Part shown: positions 8,596 to 17,907 of the stretch, piece by piece
Layout: every line of letters starts with the position of its first letter
Position numbering within the stretch: the stretch's first letter is position 1
Assembly: GCA_900541585.1 (NCBI GenBank)
Contig: UQKD01000002.1
Location: 124,001-188,000, forward strand
DNA length: 64,000 nucleotides
Source of the DNA: an uncultured Alistipes sp.
GTDB taxonomy: Bacteria; Bacteroidota; Bacteroidia; Bacteroidales; Rikenellaceae
Reading direction: 5' to 3'
Position numbers and translations under genes: made by a program
Notes under the pieces: generated by a model
Told to the model about the DNA's origin: nothing
The model's input: the letters and a program-made list of their open reading frames with translations, nothing else
The model's database searches: none

Positions 8596-10035
8596 TTATT
8601 GTCTGTAATTGTCCTCTACGCTCTGCGGGACGGGCATCGTGTAGGTCGCGTCGTCGGTCCCTGCGAAATTGCCTCCCGGCATCGTAATGTCCAGCTGCAA
8701 TCGTTTCATGTTGAAGAAGTCCTCGCCGTCGGCGAAAAACTCCTTCCGGCGCTCGTTGATGATGTTGCTCTCGGTGATTTTGCCCGTTTCGCGGTCGGCG
8801 AAAGGCGTCAGGTCACGCGATTTGACCACGTAGTCGAGGTATTCCGTCGCCTTGTCCGGGTCCTTCGTGAGGTTGGCTTCGGCCACGATGTAGTACATTT
8901 CGGGAATCCGGATCAGGCTCGGTCCGGGGATCGATTTGCCGCTGTACGTGGGGTTGGTCTCTCCCTGGGCGTACATCTTGTTGTAGTGTTTGATGCACCA
9001 CGAATTGCCCGTGTCGAACCAGGCCGAGTAACGCTTGTCCGTACCGGACTGGTCGGTGGTGTAGATTTCGGAATACTGGCCGGAAAGCGCAAGGGTTCCG
9101 CCCTGGTAGATGTGATTCCGGTAGAAGTTGTAGGTGTACTGCGTCGAGTAGAGCCCGAAGACGGTCTCCTGCATGTTGAGCGTGCCGGTCTCCACGGCGT
9201 TCCAGGCCTCGGCGGTCGTCATCAGCGGGAATTTGCCGCTGTCGATCACCTTCTCGGCGTAATCCTCGGCCAGGTCCAGGTTGCCCATCGTCCAGTAGGC
9301 GCGGGCCAGCAGCGCCTGTACGGCGTAGAGGTTCAGGTGCGTGATGCGGCAGCTCGTGAAGCCGTCGGAGGCGTTGGTGCGGGTCGCCGTCACCAGTTCC
9401 TCGTCCGCCGCGAGGTATTTCTCCGCCTCGGTCAGGTCCGCGACGATCAGTTCGAACACCTTTTCCAGCGAACTGTACGGGGTGACTTCCATGCCGTATT
9501 TGGTCACGTAGGGAATGGCCTTGGCTTTGGCCGCGGCGTCTCCCGATGCGAACGGCACGGCGAAAATGCGGGCCATTTCGAAATGGAGGTAGGCGCGCAG
9601 CGCCAGCAGTTCGCCTTTGTAGAGCCGGATGTGGCGGAATTCGTCGTCGGACTTGGGCAGGACGTGCATCAGCGCCTTGTTGACGTATCCGATGGCCTTG
9701 TATCCGTTGATCCAGAGGTTTTCGGCTACCGTGACGGCGTTTTCGTGCTCCCACAGGCGCTGTACGACGTAGGCCATGTTGTCGCTCTGGCTGATGGTGA
9801 AGTTGCCGGTCATCAGTTCCGGATAGCCGAACGTGAGTGCGTAGGCGAATAGGTTCTTGTTGGTTCCCATCTCGGTATAGATGCCGTAGATGGCGTCTTC
9901 GCAGCCTTCGGCCGTCGAGAAAAGCTCCTTGTCGGTCACCTCCGATTTGGGATTGACGTCGAGATACGCCTCGCAGCTGCCCAGCAGCAGCGGCAGGGCC
10001 AGCAGGATATAGCTGTATTTTTTCATTCGTTTCAT
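8596..10035 (-). CDS. SusD/RagB family nutrient-binding lipoprotein
   Basis: 479 residues. Lipoprotein signal MKRMKKYSYILLALPLLLGS then Cys; translation could also begin at the second Met (10026). The N-terminus after the Cys (AYLDVNPKSEVTDKELFS) and helical TPR-like repeats through residue 300 are typical of SusD, which acts as the lid of the SusC barrel and captures oligomers at the cell surface. The C-terminal region contains the family motif INERRKEFFADGEDFFNMKR. The gene starts 13 nt after susC ends. Substrate specificity cannot be read from the sequence. Confidence 0.95.
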   Translation of the reverse strand: MKRMKKYSYILLALPLLLGSCEAYLDVNPKSEVTDKELFSTAEGCEDAIYGIYTEMGTNKNLFAYALTFGYPELMTGNFTISQSDNMAYVVQRLWEHENAVTVAENLWINGYKAIGYVNKALMHVLPKSDDEFRHIRLYKGELLALRAYLHFEMARIFAVPFASGDAAAKAKAIPYVTKYGMEVTPYSSLEKVFELIVADLTEAEKYLAADEELVTATRTNASDGFTSCRITHLNLYAVQALLARAYWTMGNLDLAEDYAEKVIDSGKFPLMTTAEAWNAVETGTLNMQETVFGLYSTQYTYNFYRNHIYQGGTLALSGQYSEIYTTDQSGTDKRYSAWFDTGNSWCIKHYNKMYAQGETNPTYSGKSIPGPSLIRIPEMYYIVAEANLTKDPDKATEYLDYVVKSRDLTPFADRETGKITESNIINERRKEFFADGEDFFNMKRLQLDITMPGGNFAGTDDATYTMPVPQSVEDNYRQ

Positions 10036-10048
10036 GGTCTCGGCAATA

Positions 10049-13000
10049 TTAGAACGTGGGACGGAATGTCAGGTTGATGGTGCGGCAGTAGGGGTAGCTC
10101 GTACCGCGCTCGTATTTGACGGTCGAGAAGCGGACGATGTCCGATACGCCGACGCCGACGGCCAGACGCTTGAACCCGAGTCGTTTGAGGAATTTCGGCT
10201 GGAATTCGTAGGTGAGCGTCGCGCTCGAAAGCCACAGTTCGTTGAGCCGCTCCACGAAACGCTCCGAGTTGTGCGGGGTCATCGAACGCCGCTCCTTGAT
10301 GGCCAGGTAGCGCGACAGGTCGCCCGGGTTCTTCCAGCGGTCCGTAAAGGCGCGTTCGTCGACGTTGTAGCGCGGGTCGATGTCTTCCACCTTCTCCCAG
10401 AGGGTCTTGTTGTAGGTGTCGCCGCCGAAGGTGTAGCTGAAAACGAAGTTCAGCGACCATCCCTTGTAACGCAGCGTGTTGAGCCACGTGCCCTGGAGCT
10501 TGGGCTGCGTGTTGCCCACGACCACCTCGTCCGCGGCATCGTACTTGAAGGTGTATTCGCCGTTTTTGTTGATGAAGATTTCCTGTCCCGTGGCGGGGTC
10601 GATGCCGGCCGAACGCACGGCGTAGATGTCGTACTGCGAGCCGCCTTCCCTAAAGCGCAGTTTCAGCGGGTTGTCCTCTTCGAGCTGGTAGGCGGTGTTC
10701 TTCAGCTTGTCGCTGATCTGCTTGATGCGGTCCTTGACGTGCGAACCGTTGATGACGGTCGTCCACGCCCAGTTCTTGCTGCGGATCACCTGTCCCGCCA
10801 CCGAGAAGTCGTAACCTACGTTCTGGTTCTCGCCGAAGTTCACGACGATGTCCTCGGAACCGGTCGACGCCGGGAGGGGAATCGTCATCAGCTGGTCCTT
10901 GGTGGTGTTGCGGAAGTAGTCGAAGCTCATCACCAGCCGCTCCTTGAAGAGCGTGAGGTTGATGCCGAAGTTGTTCTTCAGCACGCGCTGCCACTTCAGT
11001 TCCGGGTTGCCCATGCGGATCGGCACGGTTCCCACGCCGGTGTAGTAGATGTTGCTGTTGCTGTACTTGTAGGTCGTGATGGCCTGGTAGGGGCTGCCGG
11101 TGGTCTGGCCGTTGTAGCCCCACGACCATTTGAGGCGGATCACGTCGATCCATTCGACGTTTTCGAGGAACTTCTCCTTGTGGAGGTTCCATCCCAGGCC
11201 GAACGACCACATCGGTGCGAACCGGTTCTCCTTGCCGTAGGCCGACGATCCCGACGTGCGGTACGAAACGTCGGCGAAATACCGGTTGCGGAAGTAGATG
11301 TTGCCGCTGGCGAAGAATCCGACCTTTGCCAGCAGCGTCTCGGTTCCGCTCGGGAGGTTCGAGGAGTCGTATCCCAGGGCGTATTTGATGTCCGAGAGGT
11401 TGTCTTTCAGGAAGCCCATCGCCGTGATGTACGAGGTCGTGGCGTTGGTGTGCTGGATGTCGCTTCCGGCGTTGATCACGAATCCCGAGCCTTCCTGCCC
11501 GATGTTGCGGCCGTAGTTGAGCACGATCTTGCCGTCGTAGTTGAACGCCTTGCCCGTGCCCAGTCCGTAGAGACCGCGCTTGGCCGGGTCGTTCTCGCCG
11601 AGGAACTGTGCGTCGTCGGGCGAAACGTATTTGTCCGACTGGCTGCTCTTGACGTCGATGTTGAACTGTCCCGAGACGTAGAAATCCTTGGTCACGTACC
11701 ATTTGGCGTCGACCGTGTTGCGGAGGGTCTGGTTGCGCGAGGTGCTGAAACTCGACAGCGTGGCGTTGTAGAGCGGGTTGACCTGGTAGCCTTCGCTCGT
11801 CGTCGAGGTGTCCTCGGGGTCGAAATAGAAGGCCTTGACCAGTTCGCCGTACTCGTCGTAGGGCGACTCGTAGGGGTTGAGTTTCGTGTAGGCGCTGAAT
11901 TTGCCGTAGGGCGAATCCGTCGCGTCGGTCAGCGTGTAGTTGGCCGTGTAACGGAGCGTGAGCTTGTCACGCATGTGGTAGCCTATCGAAAAGTTGAGCG
12001 TGTAGTTGCGGCGGTTGTCGCCCTTCATGACGCCGTACTTGTCGCTGAAGCGCAGCGATGCGCGGTAGTCGATCTTCTGGGCGCGGCCGCTCAGCGAGAG
12101 CGAGTGGGTGTGGCTGAACGGTACGCGGAGCGGGGCGCGTATCCAGTCGGTGTTGACGCCCCGGCGGACGTTCTGCAATTTGTAGGCGTAGGCCTTGTCC
12201 ATCGCGCCGTTGTCCGATTCGTAGAGTCCGGCCAGGCGTTCCAGTTCCAGTTTCTGCGCCGCGTTGCAGAGGTTCATCGAACTCAGGTCCGGGATGCTCA
12301 GTTCGGGCACGAAGTTGTAGCTCAGGCGGGGTTTGCTGTCGGTCACCTGCTGGCGTTCGATGACGATTACGCCGTTGGCCGCCCGGTCGCCGTAGACGAT
12401 CGAGGCTTGCGCGTCCTTCAGGACGTCGATGCGCTCGATCTCGTACATGTCGAGGTCGTACAGCTCCTCCATGCTGATTTCGGCGCCGTCGAGGATGATC
12501 AGCGGGTTGTTGTAGGCCTTCTCCTCGGCCGAGGTGGCGATGGAGTTCGAACCGCGGATCAGGATTTCGGGAATGGCGTTGGGGTTCGAGCCGAGGGCGT
12601 TGTTCTGTACGACCACCATGCCCGGGGTCACGGCGCTCAGGGCCGACATCAGGTTGGTGTTCGAGATGGCCACGAGGTCTTCGCCCTTGATCGAGGTCAC
12701 CGAACCCGTGTAGGTGTTCTTGTTGCGGGTGAACATGCCGTTGACGACCACGTCGTCGATGCGCGTGCCGCCCTCCTTGAGGGTGACGTTCAGCCCCTTC
12801 GCCGAGCCGGTGATGATTACCTGCTGGGTCTCCATGCCCAGGAACCCGACTTCGAGGACGGCAGGGCTGGTCTTGGTCGAAAAGGTGAAGGTGAACTGGC
12901 CCTTTTCGTCGGTCGAGACGCCCTGTCCCGCGCCGCCTTTCAGAATGACCGATGCGCCGGGCAGCACCGTTTTGCCGGCGTCGCGAACGGTTCCGCTCAC

Positions 13001-13372
13001 GGTGAACTTGCGCATCTTGACCGTCGAGTCGTAGACCAGCACGACGTTGTTCTCGATGGCGTATTTGAACGTCGACCCGGCGATGCACTTGTCGAGCAGT
13101 TCGTGTACGGTGGCTTTTTTGAATTCGCCGCTCACGGCCGGGAGCCGGCGGATGTCTTCGGGATCGTAGGCGAATTTGATGCCTGTCTTCCGGGTGATTT
13201 CGTCGAGCACCGCGGCCGCGGGTTTCTCCGTCAGCGTGACGGTGAGCGTCGCGTTCAGGTTGATCGGTTCACCCCCCCCCTGCGCCTGCGCCGTAGCGGC
13301 TATGCAGCATAACAAGCCCGCGACCAGCGACAGCCGCAGCGCACGGCTGAAAAGTTGTAGAATTCTTTGCAT
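10049..13372 (-). CDS. SusC/RagA TonB-dependent outer-membrane transporter with N-terminal STN domain
   Basis: 1107 residues. Signal peptide to about residue 30 (cleavage after AQA). An STN (secretin/TonB short N-terminal) domain at about 40-105, a carboxypeptidase-regulatory-like domain at about 110-195, then the plug (RIDDVVVNGMF near 205; NNPLIILDGAEIS near 290) and the 22-strand barrel to the C-terminus, ending in Phe (LTFRPTF). It imports a nutrient captured by the SusD next door, powered by TonB. STN domains usually signal to an anti-sigma factor, yet no FecR/ECF pair is in the window. A run of nine G bases lies just after the signal peptide (see the repeat at 13272-13280). It follows the metalloprotease gene by 50 nt. 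Confidence 0.95.
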   Translation of the reverse strand: MQRILQLFSRALRLSLVAGLLCCIAATAQAQGGGEPINLNATLTVTLTEKPAAAVLDEITRKTGIKFAYDPEDIRRLPAVSGEFKKATVHELLDKCIAGSTFKYAIENNVVLVYDSTVKMRKFTVSGTVRDAGKTVLPGASVILKGGAGQGVSTDEKGQFTFTFSTKTSPAVLEVGFLGMETQQVIITGSAKGLNVTLKEGGTRIDDVVVNGMFTRNKNTYTGSVTSIKGEDLVAISNTNLMSALSAVTPGMVVVQNNALGSNPNAIPEILIRGSNSIATSAEEKAYNNPLIILDGAEISMEELYDLDMYEIERIDVLKDAQASIVYGDRAANGVIVIERQQVTDSKPRLSYNFVPELSIPDLSSMNLCNAAQKLELERLAGLYESDNGAMDKAYAYKLQNVRRGVNTDWIRAPLRVPFSHTHSLSLSGRAQKIDYRASLRFSDKYGVMKGDNRRNYTLNFSIGYHMRDKLTLRYTANYTLTDATDSPYGKFSAYTKLNPYESPYDEYGELVKAFYFDPEDTSTTSEGYQVNPLYNATLSSFSTSRNQTLRNTVDAKWYVTKDFYVSGQFNIDVKSSQSDKYVSPDDAQFLGENDPAKRGLYGLGTGKAFNYDGKIVLNYGRNIGQEGSGFVINAGSDIQHTNATTSYITAMGFLKDNLSDIKYALGYDSSNLPSGTETLLAKVGFFASGNIYFRNRYFADVSYRTSGSSAYGKENRFAPMWSFGLGWNLHKEKFLENVEWIDVIRLKWSWGYNGQTTGSPYQAITTYKYSNSNIYYTGVGTVPIRMGNPELKWQRVLKNNFGINLTLFKERLVMSFDYFRNTTKDQLMTIPLPASTGSEDIVVNFGENQNVGYDFSVAGQVIRSKNWAWTTVINGSHVKDRIKQISDKLKNTAYQLEEDNPLKLRFREGGSQYDIYAVRSAGIDPATGQEIFINKNGEYTFKYDAADEVVVGNTQPKLQGTWLNTLRYKGWSLNFVFSYTFGGDTYNKTLWEKVEDIDPRYNVDERAFTDRWKNPGDLSRYLAIKERRSMTPHNSERFVERLNELWLSSATLTYEFQPKFLKRLGFKRLAVGVGVSDIVRFSTVKYERGTSYPYCRTINLTFRPTF
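13272..13280 (-). repeat. G9 homopolymer tract in the susC coding region
   Basis: Nine consecutive G bases on the coding strand encode part of QGGGEP right after the predicted signal-peptide cleavage site. In the present length the frame is open. A change of one base by strand slippage would stop translation early, so this could act as a phase-variation switch. Confidence 0.8.
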
Positions 13373-13388
13373 GTGTTTGGGTTTTTAG

Positions 13389-13415
13389 GCAGACCGGCCG
13401 GGGCGGCCGGTCTGC
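13389..13415. other. Strong intergenic hairpin between metalloprotease and susC
   Basis: Perfect 11-bp stem GCAGACCGGCC / GGCCGGTCTGC with a 5-nt loop. No U-tract follows on the minus strand, so it is probably not an intrinsic terminator. It may mark an mRNA processing or stability site between the two cistrons. Confidence 0.65.
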
Positions 13416-13422
13416 TCGGGTT

Positions 13423-16089
13423 TTAGTTCTTCTGTGACGGGAACAGGCTGCGTTCGAGTACGTAGATCATGCCCTGGTAGTGGGCACGTGTCTCTCCCGT
13501 GGCGCTTTTCACGCGCGACCGCAGCAGTTTCAGGATCCGGTCGTTGACGTTGACGAACAGCGCGCGCGACTCGTCGATCGACCGCAGCTGGACGTTGTAC
13601 TGCCAGCCGTAGCCCGACGACAGGGCGTCGCTGTTCCAGAGCAGCGAGGCGACATATCCCTTTCCGTGCTCTTCTTCGGCCTCGCGCAGCGGGCCGAGGT
13701 AACGCTCCACGACGCCGCTCCGGTCGAGGCCCATCAGCGCGATCTCGTCCACCGAGGGGGCGTAGGCCTCCGCGATGCCGCCCAGCTTCATGCGCTTGGC
13801 CTCGCTGGAAGCGACGTCCGCGGCCGCGTCGACGAACATCCGCTGGATGAGCCGTTCCGACGGCGACACCGGGCGCCCCTTGATCGTGCTTTCGAAGACG
13901 ATGCCGTAGAGGTCGTCCATATACTCCTGCGGCGTGTAGGGATCGTCGGCGATGTGCGACGAGAGTATGACGTTCTTATAATAGGTAAAGAACGCGCGGC
14001 AGAAGTTGAAGCGCAGGATGAACGAGAGGTCCACGTGCAGCGGCAGTTTTTCGGTCAGCGCGGGCTGTTCGAGCCATGCCGAGTCCTTTATCTGCCCGAG
14101 CACCCATTTCAGCGATGCGCGCTGCAACTCCTTCGGGACGGAAACGGCCTGCGGACCGCCCGCCGTGTTGCTGTTCACGTCCGTGAGGTAGATGCCGCCC
14201 ACGTTGAGCATCACGGCGTTCACGTAGCGGGCGAACTGTCCGGCCGCGGACTCGTAAAGTTCCGTGCGGATTTTCAGGTCGGGGTCCTCCTCGTCGGTGA
14301 TCCACTCCTCCATGTGCGAGAGGACGTATTTGAGGTTGCCGATGCCGTAGTCGCCGGCCTTGATGTGGTCGTCGCCGAGGTCCTCCTCGATGGCGGTGGG
14401 GTCGTAGCGGGCGACCACCTGCTGGCGGCCGTAACGATAGATCGGGTCGCCGACCTTCTCGTCGATCCATCCGCGGATGGTCTTCTCCTCGTCGAACATG
14501 TCCTTTTTGTCGGGCAGCGGCGTGTAGGCGTATTTGATGACGTATTCGTCATAGGGTCCGAGGTCCGGCGGGGTGAGTTTCACCCCTTTGTCGCCCGGCT
14601 GGGCCACGTAGTTGAAACGCGCGTAGTCCATGATCGAGGGGGTCGTGCCGTGCCGCTGCGTGAACGAGGCGCTGCGGAGCGAATCCACCGGGAAGGCGCT
14701 CGATGCGGCCATGTTGTGCATCAGGCCGAGGCAGTGCCCCACCTCATGGGCGAGGATGTACTCCAGCGACTCCTGAAACACGTCGTCGGGCAGCTCCTTG
14801 CCGCGCACGCGCTCGTCGACCTGCGCGGTCTGCACGAAACGCCAGTTGGCGGCCAGCTTCACCACGTCGTTGTACATCAGCACCGAGGCGTTGATGATCT
14901 CGCCCGAGCGGGGGTCGACCCACGAAGGCCCCATGGCGTTGGCCACGGCGGCCGGGACGTAGCGGATGCAGGAGTATTTCAGGTTGTCGGGGTCGAAATC
15001 GGGATCGTCCTTCGGGAAGTCCTCGATGTGCATGACGTTCTTGAACCCGATCTTCTCGAAGGCCTTGTTCCAGCGCAGCACGCCGCGGCGGATCGGTTCG
15101 CGCCACAGCGCGGGGAACGCGTCGTCGAGGTAGAAGACGATCGGCTTGACCGGCTCCACGAGTTCGCCGCGTTTCCAGGCCTCCGTGTCTTTGGGCTGGA
15201 TGTTCCAGCGGTTGATGACCGAGAAATCCTCGATCTTGTCCTTCTTGCCGTTGATGCGCGACATGCCGGTCAGGAAGATGCCGATGCGCGAATCGGCCAG
15301 GCGGGGCCGCATCGCCACTTCGGGCAGCAGCAGGATCGTGCGCGTCACCTTCACGGTCATCGGCTCGTCCTTCTTGATGACCAGCAGGCCCAGCAGGTCG
15401 GCCGTCACCGAGTAGGAGAGGTAGGATTTGACGGTCACGTTGTCCTCGAAGGACTTGATCTGGTCGATCACCGAACCCTCGGACTTGAACTTGCCCGTGA
15501 TGTTCACCACGCCACCCTTGGTGCTCTTGATCGGGGCGATCAGTTCGTTGTCGCCCGAGAAGAACTTGGTCATTTCGATCACCATGGCCGAACTGTCACG
15601 GTTGTAGCAGACCAGCGGGTAGGCGTGCATGATCGGCGGGAGGGTGCTCCGGCCGATGGCCTTGGCCATGTGGGGATCGTTCGTGTCGTGGACGGGCGGC
15701 ACGACGGCCTGCGAGAGATAGATCGTCGTGTCGATGCGCGTGAACTTGACGTGAATGGGGTCCGTGGGCTTGTAGCCGATGGTTCCGAGGTTGGTGTCGC
15801 TGGCCTCCGAGATCGTGGAGGCGATCAGCATTTCACGGCCTATCGTCTTGAGGGGAACCTCCACGTAGAGTTTTCCCTTGAGCTTGTGGAGCGTCAGGAA
15901 CGGTCCTTTGGCGGTCTGGCACGACTTGTCGTTGACGAACATTTTGGTGTACTTGTCGACTTTGGGTTTGGCGACCTCCTCGGTTTTCGATTTCTTCTTT
16001 TTGGATTTCGAAGCCGCCGTCCCCGACGCCGGGGCGATCAGCAGTCCCGCCGCCAGGAGCAGGACACAGAGTTTGGATAGTGAACGCAT
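13423..16089 (-). CDS. Zinc-dependent metalloprotease (DUF5117/DUF5118, zincin)
   Basis: 888 residues with a signal peptide (MRSLSKLCVLLLAAGLLIAP...) followed by a Lys-rich linker. DUF5118-like segment around residues 40-95, DUF5117-like region around 100-290, then a metzincin-type catalytic domain with HEVGHCLGLMHN near residue 450, giving the HExxHxxGxxH zinc ligands and catalytic Glu, with a downstream Met-turn candidate in SIMDYARFN. It is exported and probably periplasmic or surface bound. It is the first gene of an operon with susC, susD, DUF4843 and a PKD-like lipoprotein, which suggests the system handles a peptide or protein substrate. The family is common in Bacteroidota, but its substrates are poorly known. 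Confidence 0.9.
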   Translation of the reverse strand: MRSLSKLCVLLLAAGLLIAPASGTAASKSKKKKSKTEEVAKPKVDKYTKMFVNDKSCQTAKGPFLTLHKLKGKLYVEVPLKTIGREMLIASTISEASDTNLGTIGYKPTDPIHVKFTRIDTTIYLSQAVVPPVHDTNDPHMAKAIGRSTLPPIMHAYPLVCYNRDSSAMVIEMTKFFSGDNELIAPIKSTKGGVVNITGKFKSEGSVIDQIKSFEDNVTVKSYLSYSVTADLLGLLVIKKDEPMTVKVTRTILLLPEVAMRPRLADSRIGIFLTGMSRINGKKDKIEDFSVINRWNIQPKDTEAWKRGELVEPVKPIVFYLDDAFPALWREPIRRGVLRWNKAFEKIGFKNVMHIEDFPKDDPDFDPDNLKYSCIRYVPAAVANAMGPSWVDPRSGEIINASVLMYNDVVKLAANWRFVQTAQVDERVRGKELPDDVFQESLEYILAHEVGHCLGLMHNMAASSAFPVDSLRSASFTQRHGTTPSIMDYARFNYVAQPGDKGVKLTPPDLGPYDEYVIKYAYTPLPDKKDMFDEEKTIRGWIDEKVGDPIYRYGRQQVVARYDPTAIEEDLGDDHIKAGDYGIGNLKYVLSHMEEWITDEEDPDLKIRTELYESAAGQFARYVNAVMLNVGGIYLTDVNSNTAGGPQAVSVPKELQRASLKWVLGQIKDSAWLEQPALTEKLPLHVDLSFILRFNFCRAFFTYYKNVILSSHIADDPYTPQEYMDDLYGIVFESTIKGRPVSPSERLIQRMFVDAAADVASSEAKRMKLGGIAEAYAPSVDEIALMGLDRSGVVERYLGPLREAEEEHGKGYVASLLWNSDALSSGYGWQYNVQLRSIDESRALFVNVNDRILKLLRSRVKSATGETRAHYQGMIYVLERSLFPSQKN

Positions 16090-16221
16090 ATAAGTAAAAT
16101 TGATGAATAGACGTGTTTTTGTAAGTGTATGACGTATTTAAGTTTCAGAATGTTAAGAAAAAATCATTTTACGGTATGATTTGTTTTTGCCGATACCCCG
16201 TTCGGGTGCGGGGTCGACGCA

Positions 16222-16229
16222 CAAAGATA
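16222..16229 (-). promoter_or_regulatory. Candidate -7 box for the metalloprotease-SusCD operon
   Basis: TATCTTTG on the minus strand fits TAnnTTTG exactly, but the -33 position falls inside the murA terminator stem and no TTTG is seen there. Confidence 0.45.
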
Positions 16230-16268
16230 TAAAAAATAGGCCGAATGGTACATTCCGGCCGTTTTTTT
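16230..16268. terminator. Intrinsic terminator downstream of murA
   Basis: Stem GGCCGAATG / CATTCCGGCC (one bulge) with loop GTA. It is flanked by an A-run on one side and seven T on the other, so it can work on both strands. It lies about 140 nt beyond the murA stop. Confidence 0.8.
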
Positions 16269-16406
16269 GACCATGTTCCTTTCGGCTGCAAATCCCGGGA
16301 AACGGGGTCTGGCGGGCGGTTTTGGGGCCGGGCAGTCGAAAAAAGAACTGCCGCGCAGCTGATGGAATATTGCGCGGCAGGGGTTGTTTTGCGGAAAATC
16401 AGGGAT

Positions 16407-17723
16407 TTACTTGCAGTCGTCGATGCGGGTGATTCTGGCTCCGAGGGCATTCAGTCGTCCGTCGATGTCCTTGTAGCCGCGGTCGATCTGGTCGATGTTC
16501 TGGATGGTCGAGACCCCTTCGGCCGACATGGCCGCGATCAGCAGCGCCACGCCCGCGCGGATGTCGGGCGAAGTCATGCGCGTCGCGCGCAGGCACAGCC
16601 GGTGGTCGTGGCCGATCACCGTGGCGCGGTGCGGGTCGCAGAGGATGATCTGCGCGCCCATGTCGATCAGTTTGTCGACGAAGAACAGGCGGCTTTCGAA
16701 CATTTTCTGGTGGATCAGCACGGCGCCGTTGGCCTGCGTGGCCACCACGAGGAAGATCGACAGCAGGTCGGGCGTCAGCCCCGGCCAGGGGGCGTCGGCG
16801 ATGGTCATGATCGAGCCGTCGAGGAACGTGTCGATGCTGTAATGGTCCTGCTGGGGGATGTGGATGTCGTCGCCCCGCTGTTCGAACCGGATGCCCATGC
16901 GGGCGAACTGTGCGGGGATGATGCCCAGGTTTTCGAACGAGACGTTTCGGATCGTCAGTTCCGAGCGGTTCATCGCGGCCATGCCGATGAAGCTGCCCAC
17001 CTCGATCATGTCGGGCAGCAGCGTGTGCTCCGTGCCGCCGAGCGCTTCGACACCTTCGATTTCGAGCAGGTTCGAGGCGATGCCCGAAATCTTCGCGCCC
17101 ATTCTGTTGAGCATCTTGCACAACTGCTGGAGATAGGGTTCGCAGGCCGCGTTGTAGATCGTCGTCCGGCCTTTGGCCATCACGGCGGCCATCACGATGT
17201 TGGCCGTACCGGTCACCGACGCCTCGTCCAGCAGCATGTAGGTTCCTTTCAGCTCCCGGCCTTCGACCATGAAGAACTCGTCGGCGATGTCGAAGTTGAA
17301 CTTCGCGCCGAGTTTCTGGAATCCGAGGAAATGGGTGTCGAGCCTCCGGCGGCCGATCTTGTCGCCGCCCGGCTTGGGGATGTATCCCACGCCGAACCGC
17401 GCCAGCATCGGGCCGATCAGCATGACCGAACCCCTCAATCGCGTGCAGCGTTGGCGGTAATCGTCCGATTTGAGGTATTCGAAATCGATGTCGCGGGCGC
17501 AGAACGCGTAGGTGTCCTCCGCGAGTTGCTCCACCTCCACGCCCATGCAGCCGAGCAGTTCGATGAGCTGCATCACGTCGAGAATCCGGGGTATGTTCCT
17601 GACGACGACCCGCTGGGGCGTCAGCAGCGTGGCGCAGAGTATCTGCAACGCTTCGTTTTTGGCTCCCTGGGGGGTGATCGATCCGTGGAGGCGGTGTCCT
17701 CCTTCGACTTTGAATATGGCCAT
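16407..17723 (-). CDS. murA: UDP-N-acetylglucosamine 1-carboxyvinyltransferase, natural Cys-to-Asp active-site variant
   Basis: 438 residues, the normal size. MurA transfers enolpyruvate from PEP to UDP-GlcNAc, the first committed step of peptidoglycan synthesis, in the cytoplasm. The substrate-binding KNE is at residues 22-24. The active-site loop reads PKPGGDKIGRRR, so the usual catalytic Cys (Cys115 in E. coli) is replaced by Asp at residue 121. This substitution is known in other bacteria to keep activity but prevent alkylation by fosfomycin. The start at 17723 is supported by the promoter at 17749-17779; the longer frame upstream overlaps this promoter and is not conserved. Confidence 0.97.
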   Translation of the reverse strand: MAIFKVEGGHRLHGSITPQGAKNEALQILCATLLTPQRVVVRNIPRILDVMQLIELLGCMGVEVEQLAEDTYAFCARDIDFEYLKSDDYRQRCTRLRGSVMLIGPMLARFGVGYIPKPGGDKIGRRRLDTHFLGFQKLGAKFNFDIADEFFMVEGRELKGTYMLLDEASVTGTANIVMAAVMAKGRTTIYNAACEPYLQQLCKMLNRMGAKISGIASNLLEIEGVEALGGTEHTLLPDMIEVGSFIGMAAMNRSELTIRNVSFENLGIIPAQFARMGIRFEQRGDDIHIPQQDHYSIDTFLDGSIMTIADAPWPGLTPDLLSIFLVVATQANGAVLIHQKMFESRLFFVDKLIDMGAQIILCDPHRATVIGHDHRLCLRATRMTSPDIRAGVALLIAAMSAEGVSTIQNIDQIDRGYKDIDGRLNALGARITRIDDCK

Positions 17724-17748
17724 AAATAATAAAGTGTGGTTCTGGCAC

Positions 17749-17779
17749 CAAAGGTACGAAAAAGTCGGACGGTTCCAAA
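17749..17779 (-). promoter_or_regulatory. Promoter of murA
   Basis: TTTG (17776-17779) and TACCTTTG (17749-17756) on the minus strand with 19 nt between them. The predicted leader is about 20 nt. Confidence 0.8.
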
Positions 17780-17907
17780 ACAGATTTGCGGGCGGTGCGG
17801 CAAAACATCCCGACTCCGAAAAGGGGTGTTTGCCTCCGTTACGACACCGAAGATAATAGGATTCCGGGCTTTTTTCGGAGTTTCGGAAAATATTTTCGCG
17901 AAAAACT

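Larger units (their letters stand above)
16090..16406. other. Intergenic region between murA and the metalloprotease operon
   Basis: 317 bp without a gene. It holds the murA terminator (16230-16268), a -7-like box (16222-16229), a small GC hairpin (ACCCCG/CGGGGT, about 16194-16215) and an AT-rich leader. The leader of the metalloprotease operon would be about 125 nt. Confidence 0.7.

Noticed and set aside
10034..13312. Long open frame (over 1000 codons) on the plus strand opposite susC, and similar frames opposite the metalloprotease, PiT and second susC genes
   Set aside because: They mirror the GC-rich codon bias of the real gene on the other strand, have no signal, domain or promoter, and read as Val/Arg/His-rich low-information protein.
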